64,000 nt of DNA from Cymbomonas tetramitiformis (Eukaryota; Chlorophyta; Pyramimonadophyceae; Pyramimonadales; Pyramimonadaceae), in NCBI GenBank assembly GCA_001247695.2, contig LGRX02025922.1, positions 1-64,000 on the forward strand, given 5' to 3'. A program made the position numbers and the translations under genes. The notes beneath the pieces were generated by a model. The model saw nothing but the letters and a program-made list of their open reading frames with translations. It had not been told where the DNA came from and searched no databases. Below are positions 21,309-33,030 of this stretch, in pieces. Position 1 is the first letter of the stretch. The number at the start of each line of letters is the position of its first letter.

Positions 21309-23211
21309 ATGGTGACGTATCAACATTGCGCATACATATTTTATAGTGTTTTCAGTCTATCTCAAGTTTACGTCTTCTCCAGAAGGGTCGACACTGTCTC
21401 CATCCCTGATGAAATTGCAGACAACAGACTCTACCAGCCTCGAGTACACTTTGGTCCAGGTGACGACGTCCATAAGAAGCTTGAAGGAGGCAAGAAGTTA
21501 GCGAAAGTGTATTTTGATTTGACTCGAAACCTCACGAAAAATGATCTTACGCCAACCGTGCACAAAGATGAAGACGATACAAGGGTATTTTTTCTCGCTC
21601 CTACACGCTTGCGGCTACTTAGCGTATGGATGCGTGTGGCTGTGTATCGATTCTCTTCACACAGATCCAATACAAATACGACACCACTTGTTTTCCATTA
21701 TTTGGGTAGGCGAACTCACACCTCAGTCTTGCGAAATATGGGAGCGCTTGACAAAGTGAATCGAGTGGCGTTTGCAGTGTCTAGATGACGACGGCTGTGT
21801 GACTACGAATAAGATACGCCAGTTCTTGGATGGCAAATACATACCTGGTCGAGAGAGCACACCTGATCCAAGATTCATAGATAAGGGCCAATGGTTTGAC
21901 CCCGAAGCAATGCCGTTAGGCATCGTTCTGCAGTTTCAGCGATATATCCTCACCCGTCCCCGAGAAGCAGTTCCATTTGAGGTAAACGCGCGATGTTGCG
22001 CACAATACTTTACATGCAGAAATGTAAGGACTGCTAGAGAAAAGCTCACTTATCTTTAGAGTTTCCCTCACAGATCGTTTATTTCATGTTGGGAAATTAA
22101 GGTTGCCGCTCTGTCGTGTCGTGCCAAGGCCAATTCAACATTTTCTCCCAGCTTTATTTCTGAATTATTTCTGAATTAAGCGAGAGCCTGTTCTATCTTT
22201 CACTGACTTCCCCGAAAACCTGTGTTTTATTTTCTTCGCAGGTTCAGGACATGCTCTTTCCTCCCGGGACCGACTTCGAAACGAAATGGCCTGGTCAAGG
22301 CCCTCGGTCTAACTTCATGCCACCAAAGTCCGTCTCCTTCTCGTGAAGCTCAAGGGGACACGTCGATTCCTCTTTACTCAGACTCGAGGCTGTGGGCAGT
22401 GTTCCATTAGTTGACTTGCCGTGCGCAGCTCTGCGAGTGGATAAGAATGCGCTCAAATCAGCGTTATTTCGACATCTTCTGCGTCTAGTTTTTTCAGATC
22501 TATATATATATATATCTTCTGCATATGCCACAGTCTCACAGTGTGAAAGTGGTGGAGCTGATTTGAAGTTATACCTGGTTGTGCAGGACAGACCCCAAGT
22601 ACGATATCTATGAGGAAAGTGACATCGAGGTTTACAACACAGACCAGGTGGGTGACATTTCTCTCAGCTCAAACTTTTTAAAGTTTTGTCCGAACGGCAA
22701 AGTAATTTTGGCGCTCGAGAAAAGCTTTCGGTGGGTAACGCCAACTAAGCTGCCTCAAAGTTGAGACGATATGCTTACTGGTCAGTAACGTTGCATGGTA
22801 TCACGTGAGAATTCGCGACAGTGTTGTAATGACATTGAAACCTGGATCTATTCATGTATATACGCACAGTGTGTGCACACTTTGAGGGCCTGAAGGAGGA
22901 GCATCCAAAATCTTCACTCAGTGAATGAAATTATCACCTTCAAATCTTGCGAGATGCTCCGCTAAACACAAAAGCAGATCCGCATGTGTTGCGTTACAAT
23001 GAGTTGTGGTTTTCATCTTGCTTTTTATGGCCTGATGTGAAGACTTAGCCTTGATCTTGAGGGTGTAAGCAGATTCTCGAAAATTGGAAGAGAGCGGAGT
23101 CCTTAAACGATCCAGATAACTGGCAACACTTAAGGGAGGAAGAAGACGCACTGTTACGCTCTAAGTTTCTTGTCCAAAACTTGTACGTGCGATGCCCACC
23201 TCAGGTTGAAG
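21309..23211 (+). CDS. Putative multi-exon gene, unrecognised
   Basis: Successive exon-like frames bounded by GT donors and AG acceptors run along the plus strand: about 21380-21581 (ends GATACAAG|gtattt), 21665-21704, 21779-21980 (ends TTTGAG|gtaaac), 22242-22310, 22588-22649 (ends GACCAG|gtgggt), and one ending at about 23212 (CCTCAG|gttgaa). The third contains Asp-Asp-Asp-Gly-Cys-Val-Thr, which resembles part of an EF-hand loop but is too incomplete to call. The predicted protein is hydrophilic, without a signal peptide or membrane segment. The exon chain is uncertain and I name no function. Confidence 0.35.
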
Positions 23212-24180
23212 TTTTTATGTGCTGGTTTCATTTTCTGATGGGACAAGTGGAACTGTGTTGGTGTGCAACAGCTTCTATGCCAAAGGGCTTATGGGGGTGA
23301 TCGTACCAGTTATATTGTACATATTGTTGGCCAAGGTGTTGAACGGGTCACCTCGTGTTCCCGCTCTCGGGCAGTGGGTTGCTTGATGATTGTTTTTTTA
23401 CACTTGTGGTTGATGATTGTTCTAGTACACAATGCTTCACTCCATTGTATCTGATGCTCAAACATTGGAGTTGAAGCATGCGACATTGATTATCGGCAGA
23501 AGTGGTGTGAAGCCACGCTCTTCTTGATATGATATTCACTATATGTAACAAGCAATTTTGGTATCGCTCAATATTGTAGTGCTTCAGACTTGTTCAGTCG
23601 TTGCATAATTTGTCCTGTGTGCAGCATAACTTGTCCTGTGTGCAGCATAGCTTGTCCCGTGTGCAGTCAGCGAGACCTGATGCAGCCTGAAAAATTGTGA
23701 TTTTGTCGACTGTGAGTCGCAACGTCAAATTAAAGTGGCGATCGCAACAGCGCTCAAATCCTCCGATGTCCCCCGCGTGTTATTGGTTGGCGTTGCGTGG
23801 TTCGCATTTCGATTGTTCCTCGTAGCGGCTCCCGTTTATCACAAGTTGGCGTTGCAAAAAGAAGCTTCTACCACGAAGAACAACGTAAATGACCACCCAA
23901 ACAGTATTGAATTGTAACAGACAACCCGGATCGAGAGTCCCGGTGCAGGCCTCTTCCAGATTCCTAGAGACCCAAGCTCTTTACAAGGGCAGACCTTGGC
24001 AAATTACTTACTTACTTACTTACTTAGTAAAGCAACTAATCAAAACGCCGTTATGATTGGTGCAAGTATTATTGGAATCTGGTTGGCAGACCTCCCGGCG
24101 GTCCCGGGAGACTGATGGAAACACCGAAATGCTTTCAGTATAATTATATTGTTGATAAGACAATATAATTATATCGGGCA
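23212..24180. other. Mostly non-coding; short LTR-like remnant
   Basis: A 60-codon frame at 23735-23917 with one hydrophobic segment has no supporting features. A triplicated TTGTCCTGTGTGCAGCATA-like unit occurs at about 23611-23668. The stretch at 23930-23985, with GAGTCCCGGTGCAGGCC, resembles positions 57645-57690 of the second LTR element and may be an old LTR remnant. An ACTT microsatellite lies near 24005. Confidence 0.35.
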
Positions 24181-24184
24181 ACAA

Positions 24185-24268
24185 CCTCCCGACGAGATCC
24201 CGACGGGACTTGAACCTGCGCGCCCAAGGTGCAAGTCCAACACATAGCGCCCTACACCATAGCGCTAT
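24185..24268 (-). tRNA. Degenerate tRNA-like sequence (possible SINE head)
   Basis: On the minus strand a box-A-like TGGTGTAGGGCG is followed by a box-B-like GGTTCAAGTCC at tRNA spacing. Between them lies a 7-nt loop CTTGCAC with a TGC anticodon position. The flanking anticodon stem pairs poorly, so a working tRNA(Ala) is unlikely. It could be a tRNA pseudogene or the head of a SINE. Confidence 0.3.
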
Positions 24269-24742
24269 GTCATCATATCAGATTTGGGCTATGACCTTCT
24301 TTGTGTCACGAGGATTCGATATGTAATTTCATAATTAGCGACATCCATGAACATCGCAACGGGTGACATATGGTATTACACCATGTTACTTTTGGAAAGC
24401 ATGTTCGGAACGACGAACGGAAAGGAGAAAGCTTTAGCGGACTACCTGTAGTCTGCTTTGATGTTGAGGTACAATGTATGAACAAGGCTACAATCGAACA
24501 ATTGCAATATCTTTATGTCAGGAAAGATTACCAGTATTTTGACAGGGTGAGACAAAGCTCTTCCAAATAATTACGTCAAGCTAGAACAGCCTCCACTGGG
24601 CTGAAAATCATGTCTTATACTTTCAGGGAGCGCCTCCCAAATATCTGATGGATATGTCATGTGTCGGCTAGCATCAATCATATTCTGCCACCTATACAAA
24701 TCCTAATCAGGGAATCAGCACATTAATTTCCCTCTAGCTTAT

Positions 24743-25640
24743 CTAGTTGCCTCTGACTCTTTTCCTCCGAGGAGCCAACTCAGCTTCGTCATCATTGCCG
24801 ATGTTTCCAGGCTTGTCAGGTTGACTCTTCAGCTTAGATTTGGTCCGTCCCCACACCTCGAGCTCGGGCACAACCAGAGACGGCACCAGACTTCTGCTCG
24901 GGGATAGGCTGATCCTCCTGCTGAACGGGTGATGACGGAGATGTGCCTTTTGGCACCCAGATAAGTTCACCCTTGTCATCTAGGATCAACTGCAATCCAT
25001 GTCTCTTCAGCCTCCGAGCTTCGGCCTGTTCCTCAGCATCGTCAGCTACCAGGTCATCGAACTGGCTGACGTCATCCTCAGAGTCATAATCGACATGCGT
25101 GTCATACTCCCATTTCGGACTGGCAGTATCAGTGTCATTCTTGATGTCAGTAGTACCCGTGGCATCGTCGTCATCAGAATCAGGCAGCTTCTCCTTACTC
25201 CAGGCCACAATACCTGCACCCGAATCGTCACTGTTCGTAGGCGTCGATTTCTTCGGACGACCAGTGTATGGAAGTCCGCGATACTCGTCAGTCTCAGTCA
25301 AATACTTCCAGCGAGCATTACTGATCGGTAATGAGAACGGCGCTACGGGCTCCTTCGCTCGAGTGGCGTCTTCCAGAAACCAGCCACCACCCCTCCTACG
25401 CTCCCAGCGGCGTAGCGCTCCAGAAGCCGTGACAATAATATCCTGCCAGCGATATTCGGCTCCTTCTCGGTCCCCATAGTACACAGTCAATGGCTCTGGG
25501 GTCCCGTTCGCGGTACCCATTTCCATTGAGCTGCCACATCGTACAGAAGCACAACCTGCCAATTGTACGGCTGGTATGTACCACTGACCCCTGGAACAAT
25601 ATAAAAGGTTGTGAACTTATTATAATACCACATCGTGTGT
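24743..25640 (-). pseudogene. Frameshifted acidic ORF, unrecognised
   Basis: The main minus-strand frame (25562-24834, 242 codons) contains PLTVYYGDREG and RWQDIIVTASGALRRWERR stretches, then a long Asp/Ser/Glu-rich segment. The upstream frame ending near 25487 (TYQPYNWQVVLLYDV) and the downstream frame 24888-24743, ending in a basic PRRKRVRGN, appear to belong to the same protein. Single-base shifts near 25500 and 24890 separate them. No domain is recognised. The composition resembles accessory proteins of mobile elements, but that is a guess. Confidence 0.35.
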
Positions 25641-26110
25641 ATTGCTTTGCACATTTGCTGTAGCATGCATATCGTTTCTTTATTTGCCTTGCATACTCGT
25701 TTACTTGTGTTATATCGTGAATATTGTAGTAGGCATGTAGTCTGCGACTTCATCCGCATGTGGTGTGTGTGTGTGTACACATACTCATATATAGTAAGCA
25801 TCAATGCAAACTCGACTCGACGCCTCATTAACACTTAAAAGGCGACATTTCATACTGGAGATAGGATAGATGGACGGAAAGTTGGTCGGGCGGCCGCCCG
25901 GCCGGCCAGCCACTTTTCCGGCCGGCCGCCCGGCCACTTTTCCGGCCGCGCGAAAAACCAAAAATAGACGCAGGATTAGGGTCGCCATACTTAAGCCCAC
26001 ACTTAAGGTTGTAACGCGAAAAAATAACTTTTCCCATACTTAACACATGACGCCCGTTGGTAGTCAACGTCATACAGACCCCAACCAGGGAGTCAGTGGA
26101 TACGACCCAT
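25641..26110. other. Non-coding; GC-rich inverted repeat near 25890
   Basis: A GT microsatellite lies at about 25768. At 25885-25950 GGCCGGCC/CGGCCGCCCGGCC units with CACTTTTCCGGCC form a GC-rich imperfect tandem and inverted repeat. No gene is seen. Confidence 0.4.
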
Positions 26111-26111
26111 C

Positions 26112-26370
26112 CAGTGACAAACCTTGACAATCGTATACGATTGTCAAACGTGAGTCAGGGGATAGGACCCAGTGACAAACCTTGACAATCGTATACGATT
26201 GTCAAACTTGAGTCAGGGGATAGGACCCAGTGACAAACCTTGACCATCGTATACGATCGTCAAACGTGAGTCAGGGGATAAGACCCAGTGACAAACCTTG
26301 ACCATCGTATACGTTTGCCACACGTGAGTCAGGGGGTCGGACCCAGTGACAAACCTTGACAAACCTTGTC
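26112..26370. repeat. 58-bp tandem array with perfect palindrome core
   Basis: Four units and a truncated fifth have period 58 (cores at 26124, 26182, 26240, 26298, 26356). The first two cores are perfect 24-bp palindromes built on TTGACAATCGTA and its inverse; later ones carry substitutions in one arm. The spacer is AACGTGAGTCAGGGGATAG-like. The array ends about 95 bp before the LTR element at 26465. Confidence 0.85.
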
Positions 26371-26464
26371 AAAAAATTTACCGTGATATCACTCTAAGAT
26401 TAATTGTTGTTTAAGTACTCTGACGTTGTCTTGGAATCATTTCTTTTCGCTTGCGATTACAGCA

Positions 26465-26705
26465 TGCTGGACTTCGGGTTTAGGCTTAGTTATTATGGGC
26501 TCTGACTAGCCCCTAGCCTGACCCTGCTTCCGTTTCGTGTCCGTGACATCCTAGCACTGTACTGTACAGTAGTACAGTACAGTAGTACAGTCATTGTTAC
26601 TGTCTGGGTTTCCGAGAGCATAAAGCTCCGGCCAGACACTGTTTATGTGATTATCAGTTTGATGCTTAGCGAGCTTAGCCGGACAGCGTATCTGTCTTCC
26701 TCGCA
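26465..26705 (+). repeat. 5' LTR of copy A
   Basis: This 241-bp LTR begins TGCTGGACTTCGGG and ends TCCTCGCA. It contains a GTACTGTACAGTA palindromic cluster near 26570. It differs from the 3' LTR by two substitutions. Confidence 0.92.
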
Positions 26706-27142
26706 GGTTATAGGCCGCACCGGCTTTCCGGTGATTCTGATGATGGCACAGCGCCTTGCTGTTGCCATGTTCGGCTAAGTAGGACGTAGGAGGGGTTGAG
26801 CGCCCACTTGGGCGGTGGTGTATTGTTCTCTTACGGTATGGCCTTTTAGCTTGGCGGTGATGGCGGCACGCACTGTGCTCGCCTTCGCTGCGCAGGAGAT
26901 CAGTTAGTGACGGATTATTATTTTACAGAAGCATCGTCGCAGCGAGAGTTATTCTGTTTCGTGCGCCGCTGGCTCCGGCGAGGTCGTTCCACACGTGGCT
27001 GAATTTTGGCCGCTCTCATGGTTTCGCTTACGACCTGTGGATTTTGATCTGTCGACTGAGACTTCTACAAAGCATCTGGCCGCTGTAAGCGTTCTCTCAC
27101 CATCCCCCTGTTCAGCTCAACCTTCTCCCCTGTCTCTCTATA

Positions 27143-29317
27143 ATGGTTACCACAGCAAATAGAATGACGCGTTCACGCGTCCGTAGATTAGAGACAATTT
27201 TTGATGATGTCGGTGCACAGCACGCTGCGACTCCACACACGCCGCAGCTGCCGGCTCCGACCACCGCAGCTGCGAGAGAAATTTTGGACAAGTGTAAGCA
27301 GCTGGCCCGTGAAAATTTCGACAGGAAGGTTGCGAAAACCGTTGCCACCAAAATTCTAGGTGACAAATCAGAGCGCTTTGCGGGAACGGAGGTCGACGCT
27401 GTGGACATTTTTTCACAATTAATGCATGAGCTTCACACACAGTTTGTGCTTCAGTCGGCGGCATTTGCTCCCCTATTTGACTTGACTGACATGGCAGTTG
27501 AGGCGAGACATGAGGCAAATGAATTGTTGCTTTCGGCTCTGACATTTCTGGCTCGCCCTGGCTCGCCTGCCCGTGACTGGCTTGAGGCCTCTGGGTCCGA
27601 CGTTCCTGGAGATGGCAAGCGCGCTGCCCTTGAGGTAGTGCGCATGCTCCAGGAACGTTCGGACCCTTTGACTCTTTTGAGTTGCTGCTGGCGGTCCGCA
27701 TCCCCAGCAGCAAAGATCCTGACCGTGGCATCCGCGAGTTCAATGGCCTGTTGCGGGACGTTCAGCGTTCCCACAACTTGCCAGAGGACGCGGTGAAACG
27801 GCAGTTTCTGAAGGCTCTCGGCAATTCGGCATTGTACCGTGACTTGGCTAATTCCTTGGCTCGGGCTGACCAGCGGCAAGGGAGTGTCTCTCTTGACTAT
27901 TCAGGCTCGTGTGCGGGAGCAATTCCGCCATGGCCTGCAAGTCTCTGACACTCCTGTTTCGGCTTTGTCATTCGGCGATGGCGCGTCTGACTTAGCTGCG
28001 GCGTTGTCCAGTCTGCAGAAGCAGCTGGAGCGCATGCAGCAAGACATTCGTGACCTGAAGCGGCAGAAACGGGAAGGGGCGTCGCCTGCGGGCAAGCACC
28101 TTACCCGCTCTGCTGCTAAGCATCATCGTGCTGGTGTTAAACCGCTTGGCACCGCTCCTCTTGTCTCGTTTGACAAGCAGAGTGGTGCCTTCGTGCCCCG
28201 CTGCCAAAATGCGGTGTGTGCACAAAGTGGTTTAAAGCACTGGCATGCTGAATGCCCCAACGGCGGTCCTCACTCTGCCCACTATTGTGGTGCAGTTGAG
28301 GACTACGAGGCTGACTGCTTGGCTGTTCGTTTCCAGCGTTTCTATGACGCGGGGGATGAGCACGCCTTCGAGTCACTCTGCACGATGGAGGGTCGCCCAG
28401 AGGTGTGCGAGCTGTCGGCGCATTCTTTTGTGCCGGCTGAGCCCACGTCTCTGAAGCACTTCCAGGATGCGGCGGCTTCCGTTCGTGATGCGGCAGCCGA
28501 CGAGGGCGTCATGGCTCGGTTTCCGCTGGCCACATTCCACTCGGGTGCACAGGGTTCGATTCCGCCACCGCTTGCGGTGCGGGATCCCTCTGCACTCGTG
28601 GCTGGTGGTGTGCCTACGGCTCATGACCCACCAGTGGCTGTGCCTGGCTCTCTCGGCTTGCCCGGTTCTGTCCCATCGCTCCAGCTTGGCGACACGGCAC
28701 CGGCTCCGCTGTTTGCTGGCATGACGATTGAGACTTCTGACATTGGCTCTGAAGGCTCTGACAACGACCATGGCTCTGACAATGACTCTGACGGCGGGCA
28801 GCACGTGGCTTTTGACTTCTTCGGCACTCTTGACCATGACTCTGACAGGGGAGCATCGCCACCGGCAGCTCCGGTGTACCGTCCACGGGCTCCGCCGAGC
28901 TTTCTCCGATGTGCGATGATGTCTTCGGTCCTCTGCTGCTCTCTGTTGGCCAGTGCTACGGCATCTCTGGTTGCCGTGGGCGGTGGTGACAGGGGCCTGG
29001 TTGAGCCCGGAGTCACCGTCCATCGGTCTACTGGAGATTTCTTTGCTTCGGATCCGCCGCTTGGCTCTCTGGACATCCGTGATTGGCCGCCTGACGATCG
29101 AGTTCTCTCGTCTCTTTCTTCAAAGTTCACAACACCATGGGAATCTACTTATCAGAATTCTTCAGTTGATTTGCTTTCAGCTACGGATCCACCTTACCCA
29201 CTTGGGTCTGGTGGTGCTCAATCGGTTACAGACAACTTGCATTTCACTTCGGGACTCTTCTGTATTTACATCCCGACCGCTGAACTCGGCTCTGCTGACC
29301 AGCCTCAAAGTGGCTGA
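27143..29317 (+). pseudogene. Gag-like polyprotein of LTR element A (two compensating frameshifts)
   Basis: The ORF starts at ATG 27143 and ends at 29317, but the segment of about 27665-27885 lies in another frame, so two single-base shifts cancel. The N-terminal 170 residues match the gag-like ORFs at 1327 and 58275 (Phe-Ala-Pro-Leu-Phe and Ser-Pro-Ala-x-Asp-Trp blocks). Next come a helical region with a coiled-coil-like LQKQLERMQQDIRDLKRQ stretch, then a basic segment, then a Cys-x4-Cys...His-x-His-x2-Cys motif near 28201-28260 that could bind zinc. After it follows an acidic Ser/Asp-rich region, a hydrophobic stretch at about 28905-28980 and a hydrophilic tail. The role is presumably particle assembly. 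The shifts could be mutations or assembly errors. Confidence 0.7.
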
Positions 29318-29503
29318 GTTTCTTGCAATTCATCCTGGCAGCTTGATTAGCTTTAGCCCAGTAGTGGGATGACCGGGTCAAGACCCCGGCACCCAGCTAG
29401 AAGTGATCGGTTTCCACCGAAGTGAATGTTAGGTGTTTGTTTATTATCACGTGGCTGTATACCCTGTACCTGCCTTGCTAGGTAGTCACACCCACGGGTG
29501 GTG

Positions 29504-29744
29504 TGCTGGACTTCGGGTTTAGGCTTAGTTATTATGGGCGCTGACTAGCCCCTAGCCTGACCCTGCTTCCGTTTCGTGTCCGTGACATCCTAGCACTGTA
29601 CTGTACAGTAGTACAGTACAGTAGTACAGTCATTGTTACTGTCTGGGTTTCCGAGAGCATAAAGCTCCGGCCAGACACTGTTTATGTGATTATCAGTTTG
29701 ATGCTTAGCGAGCTTAGCCGGACAGTGTATCTGTCTTCCTCGCA
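29504..29744 (+). repeat. 3' LTR of copy A
   Basis: Same length as the 5' LTR with two substitutions. It is preceded by GGGTGGTG, the likely polypurine tract, and followed by the CAGCA target duplication. Confidence 0.92.
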
Positions 29745-29749
29745 CAGCA

Positions 29750-30764
29750 TTCATTACTACACCTGCAATATGAATACTCCACAAGAACATACTTCAACGA
29801 GACTGTCGTACTTGTGATCGGGGGTGTCTGTTCAACCCCCGGATCTATTGACGTGAAGACCAGTTCTGACAATCGTTTGAAAAAAGGAAATCTAACGTAG
29901 AGCAAAATGAAAGATGTAAAAAAATTTGAAATCAAGCATTCCAAAAATTGATATCTGAAATCTAACGTAGAGCAAAATTAGCAAAAAAATGGAATTCTAG
30001 AAAATTAGCAAAATTTTAAAAATGGAATCCCCCTCCCCACTCATGCGGAAACTCGGAAACCAAGTCAGTACTCCCCCCTACCCACTTTTTCGGGACCGGG
30101 AGTGAGGGCAAGTTTCAAAATAAAAAAATAAACTCGTCTATCATAATACAGCTGAGATACAAGTGGTAGTCCTCCCCCCTACTTCATTTCCAAACTCGAG
30201 TCCAAGTCGGTACGGGGGGGAGAGGGGAGGGTCGTAGAGGAAGTGGGCGAGGTTTAAAAAAAAAGCTCGTCTTATAGGGCGTTGAATTTCAAAAAGAAAT
30301 GGCCCGGAAATCGTTTGGGTGTTTTGACCCAAAGGCCAAAGCCCCCTCCCCCGCCCCGCCTTTTCGGCGCCGAAGACCAAAAGCCCCCCACCTTTAAAAA
30401 TGATCCAAAATCCCTATATATAAGCCTTTTTTCAAAAAGTTTGGCCTTCCGCCAAAGCCCAAAGCCCCCACCCCCACCCCGCCTTCACGGGAGCCAAAGG
30501 CCAAAGCCCCCAACGTTTTCCATTTTTTTTTAATTCAACACCCTATTATAAGTAAAATTATAATCCGTCACAGTAGTCTGCTTCGTACTTGCTAACTATT
30601 GCAAGGAAACTCCACGACACCTGCTTCAATGTCGGAGTGAATGCGCATCAAAGCCCGGTAGAGGCTATGAATTGGCTTCTGAACTGGTCTGATAAGTTTT
30701 GGCGTAACATCGATTTTCCTGCGAATCCTGCGACATCTCGTGCGAATAAACAAGACTACGCCTG
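29750..30764. other. No gene; C-rich low-complexity repeats
   Basis: Between 29900 and 30540 the sequence alternates A-rich runs with C-rich blocks. Two direct copies of a CCAAAGCCCCC..CCCCGCCTT block occur near 30340-30370 and 30456-30500, and AAATCTAACGTAGAGCAAAAT is repeated at about 29889 and 29957. No coding frame is convincing. Confidence 0.4.
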
Positions 30765-31085
30765 TTAGGGATATGACCGATGACATATGTGTCATGCATG
30801 TCATACGTGTCATACCTGGCATCAGGGCGTGGTATCGAAGTGTTTTTGGCGTATTGATATTTTTTCGATATCGCAAAAATCATATTGATCAATATCAATA
30901 TATCGGCTAAGGGTATTGATCAATATCAATATATTCCAGCCGTATATCAATCAATATCAATATTCCAAGGTTGAATATCAATCAATATCAATATTCTAAG
31001 CGGGAATATCAATCAATATCAATATGTTACTCAATTACGGAACAGGCAAGCAAGCAAGACAAAGTATGTTGATTTGAGTAATAAT

Positions 31086-32680
31086 TTACTCAATGTTTAG
31101 AGCTGCCATCAATGAATGCTGAATGGTACCTTCATCCAAAGATTTCCTAAGGTCTGAGTGCATGAAACTAACTTTTGAAAATGCTCTCTCTGAAGAGGCT
31201 GGCACTGCAAGAAACTGGCGTGCCATTCTACTTAAGTTGGGAAAGTCTTTTGCATGCCCTTTCCACCATTCAAGCAGAGCGGTATTAGGTGGCACATGGC
31301 AATAGCAAATATCTATCAAACTCATCACTAGACACTTCCACCACTGTGGCTTCTTCCTCACATTCATCATCAGAGTCCGCAAGAAAAGATGCGACTGTCA
31401 CCACAGCTACACCATCTTTGCCTTTGGCCTTTTTCCTAGCCTCTACCGCTTCTTGCTCTTGCACAGGCAAAGGCCGCCAGTCCTTCTCCCAAGCATGCCG
31501 CGCCCAGCTCACTGCTTGCTCTTTACTAAGGCCACCTGCCAAATAGCAAGGGCTCACAATCAACTTAAAGGGGGCATATAGCAAAATTAAGACACGAACA
31601 TAAAACAACAAGATTCACGAAAAACATCATGCTAGTTGTGTGACAAGCCAATCCCGGCGCCCCCGAAAAAGAGGACAAGGTTGCTTCAGCCTGAGCTGTA
31701 CTCACATACAGTCCCTTGCGAAGGCCTTGGCTGCCATGGAACAGCTAGTCACAAAACTAGCATAACACAACCGGGCATGAACACTACATACAGAACACAG
31801 TAACAAACAGTAAACATAAACAGAAACACTAAACAGAATCACCTTTATTCCAAGAGGTTGCTCCCTTGAACTTAAAACTCTTGTATCGAAAAACATCATG
31901 CTAGTTTTGTGACAAGCCAATCCCGGCGCCCCCGAAAAAGAGGACAAGGTTGCTTCAGCCCGAGCTGTACTCACATACAGTCCCTTGCGAAGGCCTTGGC
32001 TGCCATGGAACAGCTAGTCACAAAACTAGCATAACACAACCGGGCATGAACACTACACACAGAACACAGTAACAAACAGTAAACATAAACAGAAACACTA
32101 AACAGAATCACCTTTATTCCAAGAGGTTGCTCCCTTGAACTTAAAACTCTTGTATCGAAAAACATCATGCTAGTTTTGTGACAAGCCAATCCCGGCGCCC
32201 CCGAAAAAGAGGACAAGGTTGCTTCAGCCCGAGCTGTACTCACATACAGTCCCTTGCGAAGGCCTTGGCTGCCATGGAACAGCTAGTCACAAAACTAGCA
32301 TAACACAACCGGGCATGAACACTACATACAGAACACAGTAACAAACAGTAAACATAAACAGAAACACTAAACAGAATCACCTTTATTCCAAGAGGTTGCT
32401 CCCTTGAACTTAAAACTCTTGTATCTCGGGTCCAAGATGGTGGCGACACAAAAATCCTCCAGTTATTGAAGATGGATCAATCTTCAATAACTGATTATTG
32501 TTTAATCAGGTCATTGAAGAACCTAGCTTCGAACGAGCCTTCACGACGGACTCATTATGAATCTGTACCGCCTTCCCTTCGTATTTTAGAGGCGCTCCTG
32601 CAGCCATGGTGGCACCCAGCTTGCCAATGATAGGCAGGATCAAACTAATGGTAGGGTAGTGCGTCCCTTGCAGCAGCTTT
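31086..32680 (-). pseudogene. hAT transposase remnants
   Basis: Three minus-strand pieces remain. The piece at 32680-32506 includes THYPTISLILPIIGKL, matching the Tyr-Pro-Thr-x-Ser/Ala...Leu-Pro block upstream of the hAT C-terminus. The piece at 31611-31305 contains a Lys/Glu-rich segment and SSDEFDRYL. The piece at 31320-31086 contains LEWWKGHAKDFPNLSRMARQ, then LAVPASSERAFS, the hAT dimerisation domain. A one-base shift near 31300 separates the last two, and the 269-bp repeats separate the first from them. The DDE residues and BED finger are not found. The protein is defunct. Confidence 0.8.
31630..32425 (-). repeat. Three tandem 269-bp repeats inside the hAT element
   Basis: Copies repeat with exact period 269 (CAGTCCCTTGCGAAGGCC at 31708, 31977 and 32246) and are almost identical. 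On the minus strand each carries the same 90-codon open frame with a hydrophobic middle (VILFSVSVYVYCLLLCSVC), but this is repeat sequence rather than a proven gene. Confidence 0.9.
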
Positions 32681-33030
32681 GTCGCCGAAGAAAATGTTTA
32701 AATGACCAATAATGGGCAGCAAAACAGCTATCTCGGGATCGAAGCAAAAATTTGCCACCCTGTCAACGCTCCCGTTCAATATATCAATATATCGATATGG
32801 CGATTTCTCGCCGTCATATCGATCAATATCAATATTTGCCGTCTAGTATTGATCAATATCGATATTTCCATTCACGATATTGATCAATAACGATATTTTC
32901 GCCCGTCCGATCGATCAATATTCAATATTTCGATATGCACCAAAAATAATATCAATCGATATCAATATTTCGATATATCGATATATCGAAATATCGAAAT
33001 ATCGATACCACGCCTTGCCTGGCATACCTG

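Larger units (their letters stand above)
26465..29744 (+). mobile_element. Complete gag-only LTR retrotransposon (copy A), 3280 bp
   Basis: Two 241-bp LTRs (26465-26705 and 29504-29744) start TG and end CA, differ at two positions, and are flanked by the 5-bp duplication CAGCA (26460-26464 and 29745-29749). A short purine-rich ACGGGTGGTG precedes the right LTR. The interior encodes only a gag-like protein; no protease, reverse transcriptase, RNase H or integrase motif is seen in any frame. It is a non-autonomous element that would need enzymes from a partner. Near-identical LTRs imply recent insertion. A partial antisense copy lies at 63050-63964. Confidence 0.9.
30823..33017 (-). mobile_element. 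hAT DNA transposon, 2195 bp, degenerate
   Basis: The ends are CAGGGCGTGGTATCGA on the left and, inverted, CAAGGCGTGGTATCGA on the right. They are flanked by the exact 8-bp duplication CCTGGCAT at 30815-30822 and 33018-33025. The CAGGG start and 8-bp duplication are hallmarks of hAT elements. Both subterminal regions (30870-31030 and 32775-33005) are full of AATATCAATCAATATC-like repeats. The minus strand holds pieces of the transposase. About 0.8 kb in the middle is a triplicated 269-bp repeat without similarity to transposase. Confidence 0.9.

Noticed and set aside
21779..21860. EF-hand calcium-binding site
   Set aside because: Asp-Asp-Asp-Gly matches only part of a loop; the flanking helices and remaining ligand positions do not fit.
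26112..26370. CRISPR array
   Set aside because: The repeats are direct tandem units without unique spacers, and the context is eukaryotic.
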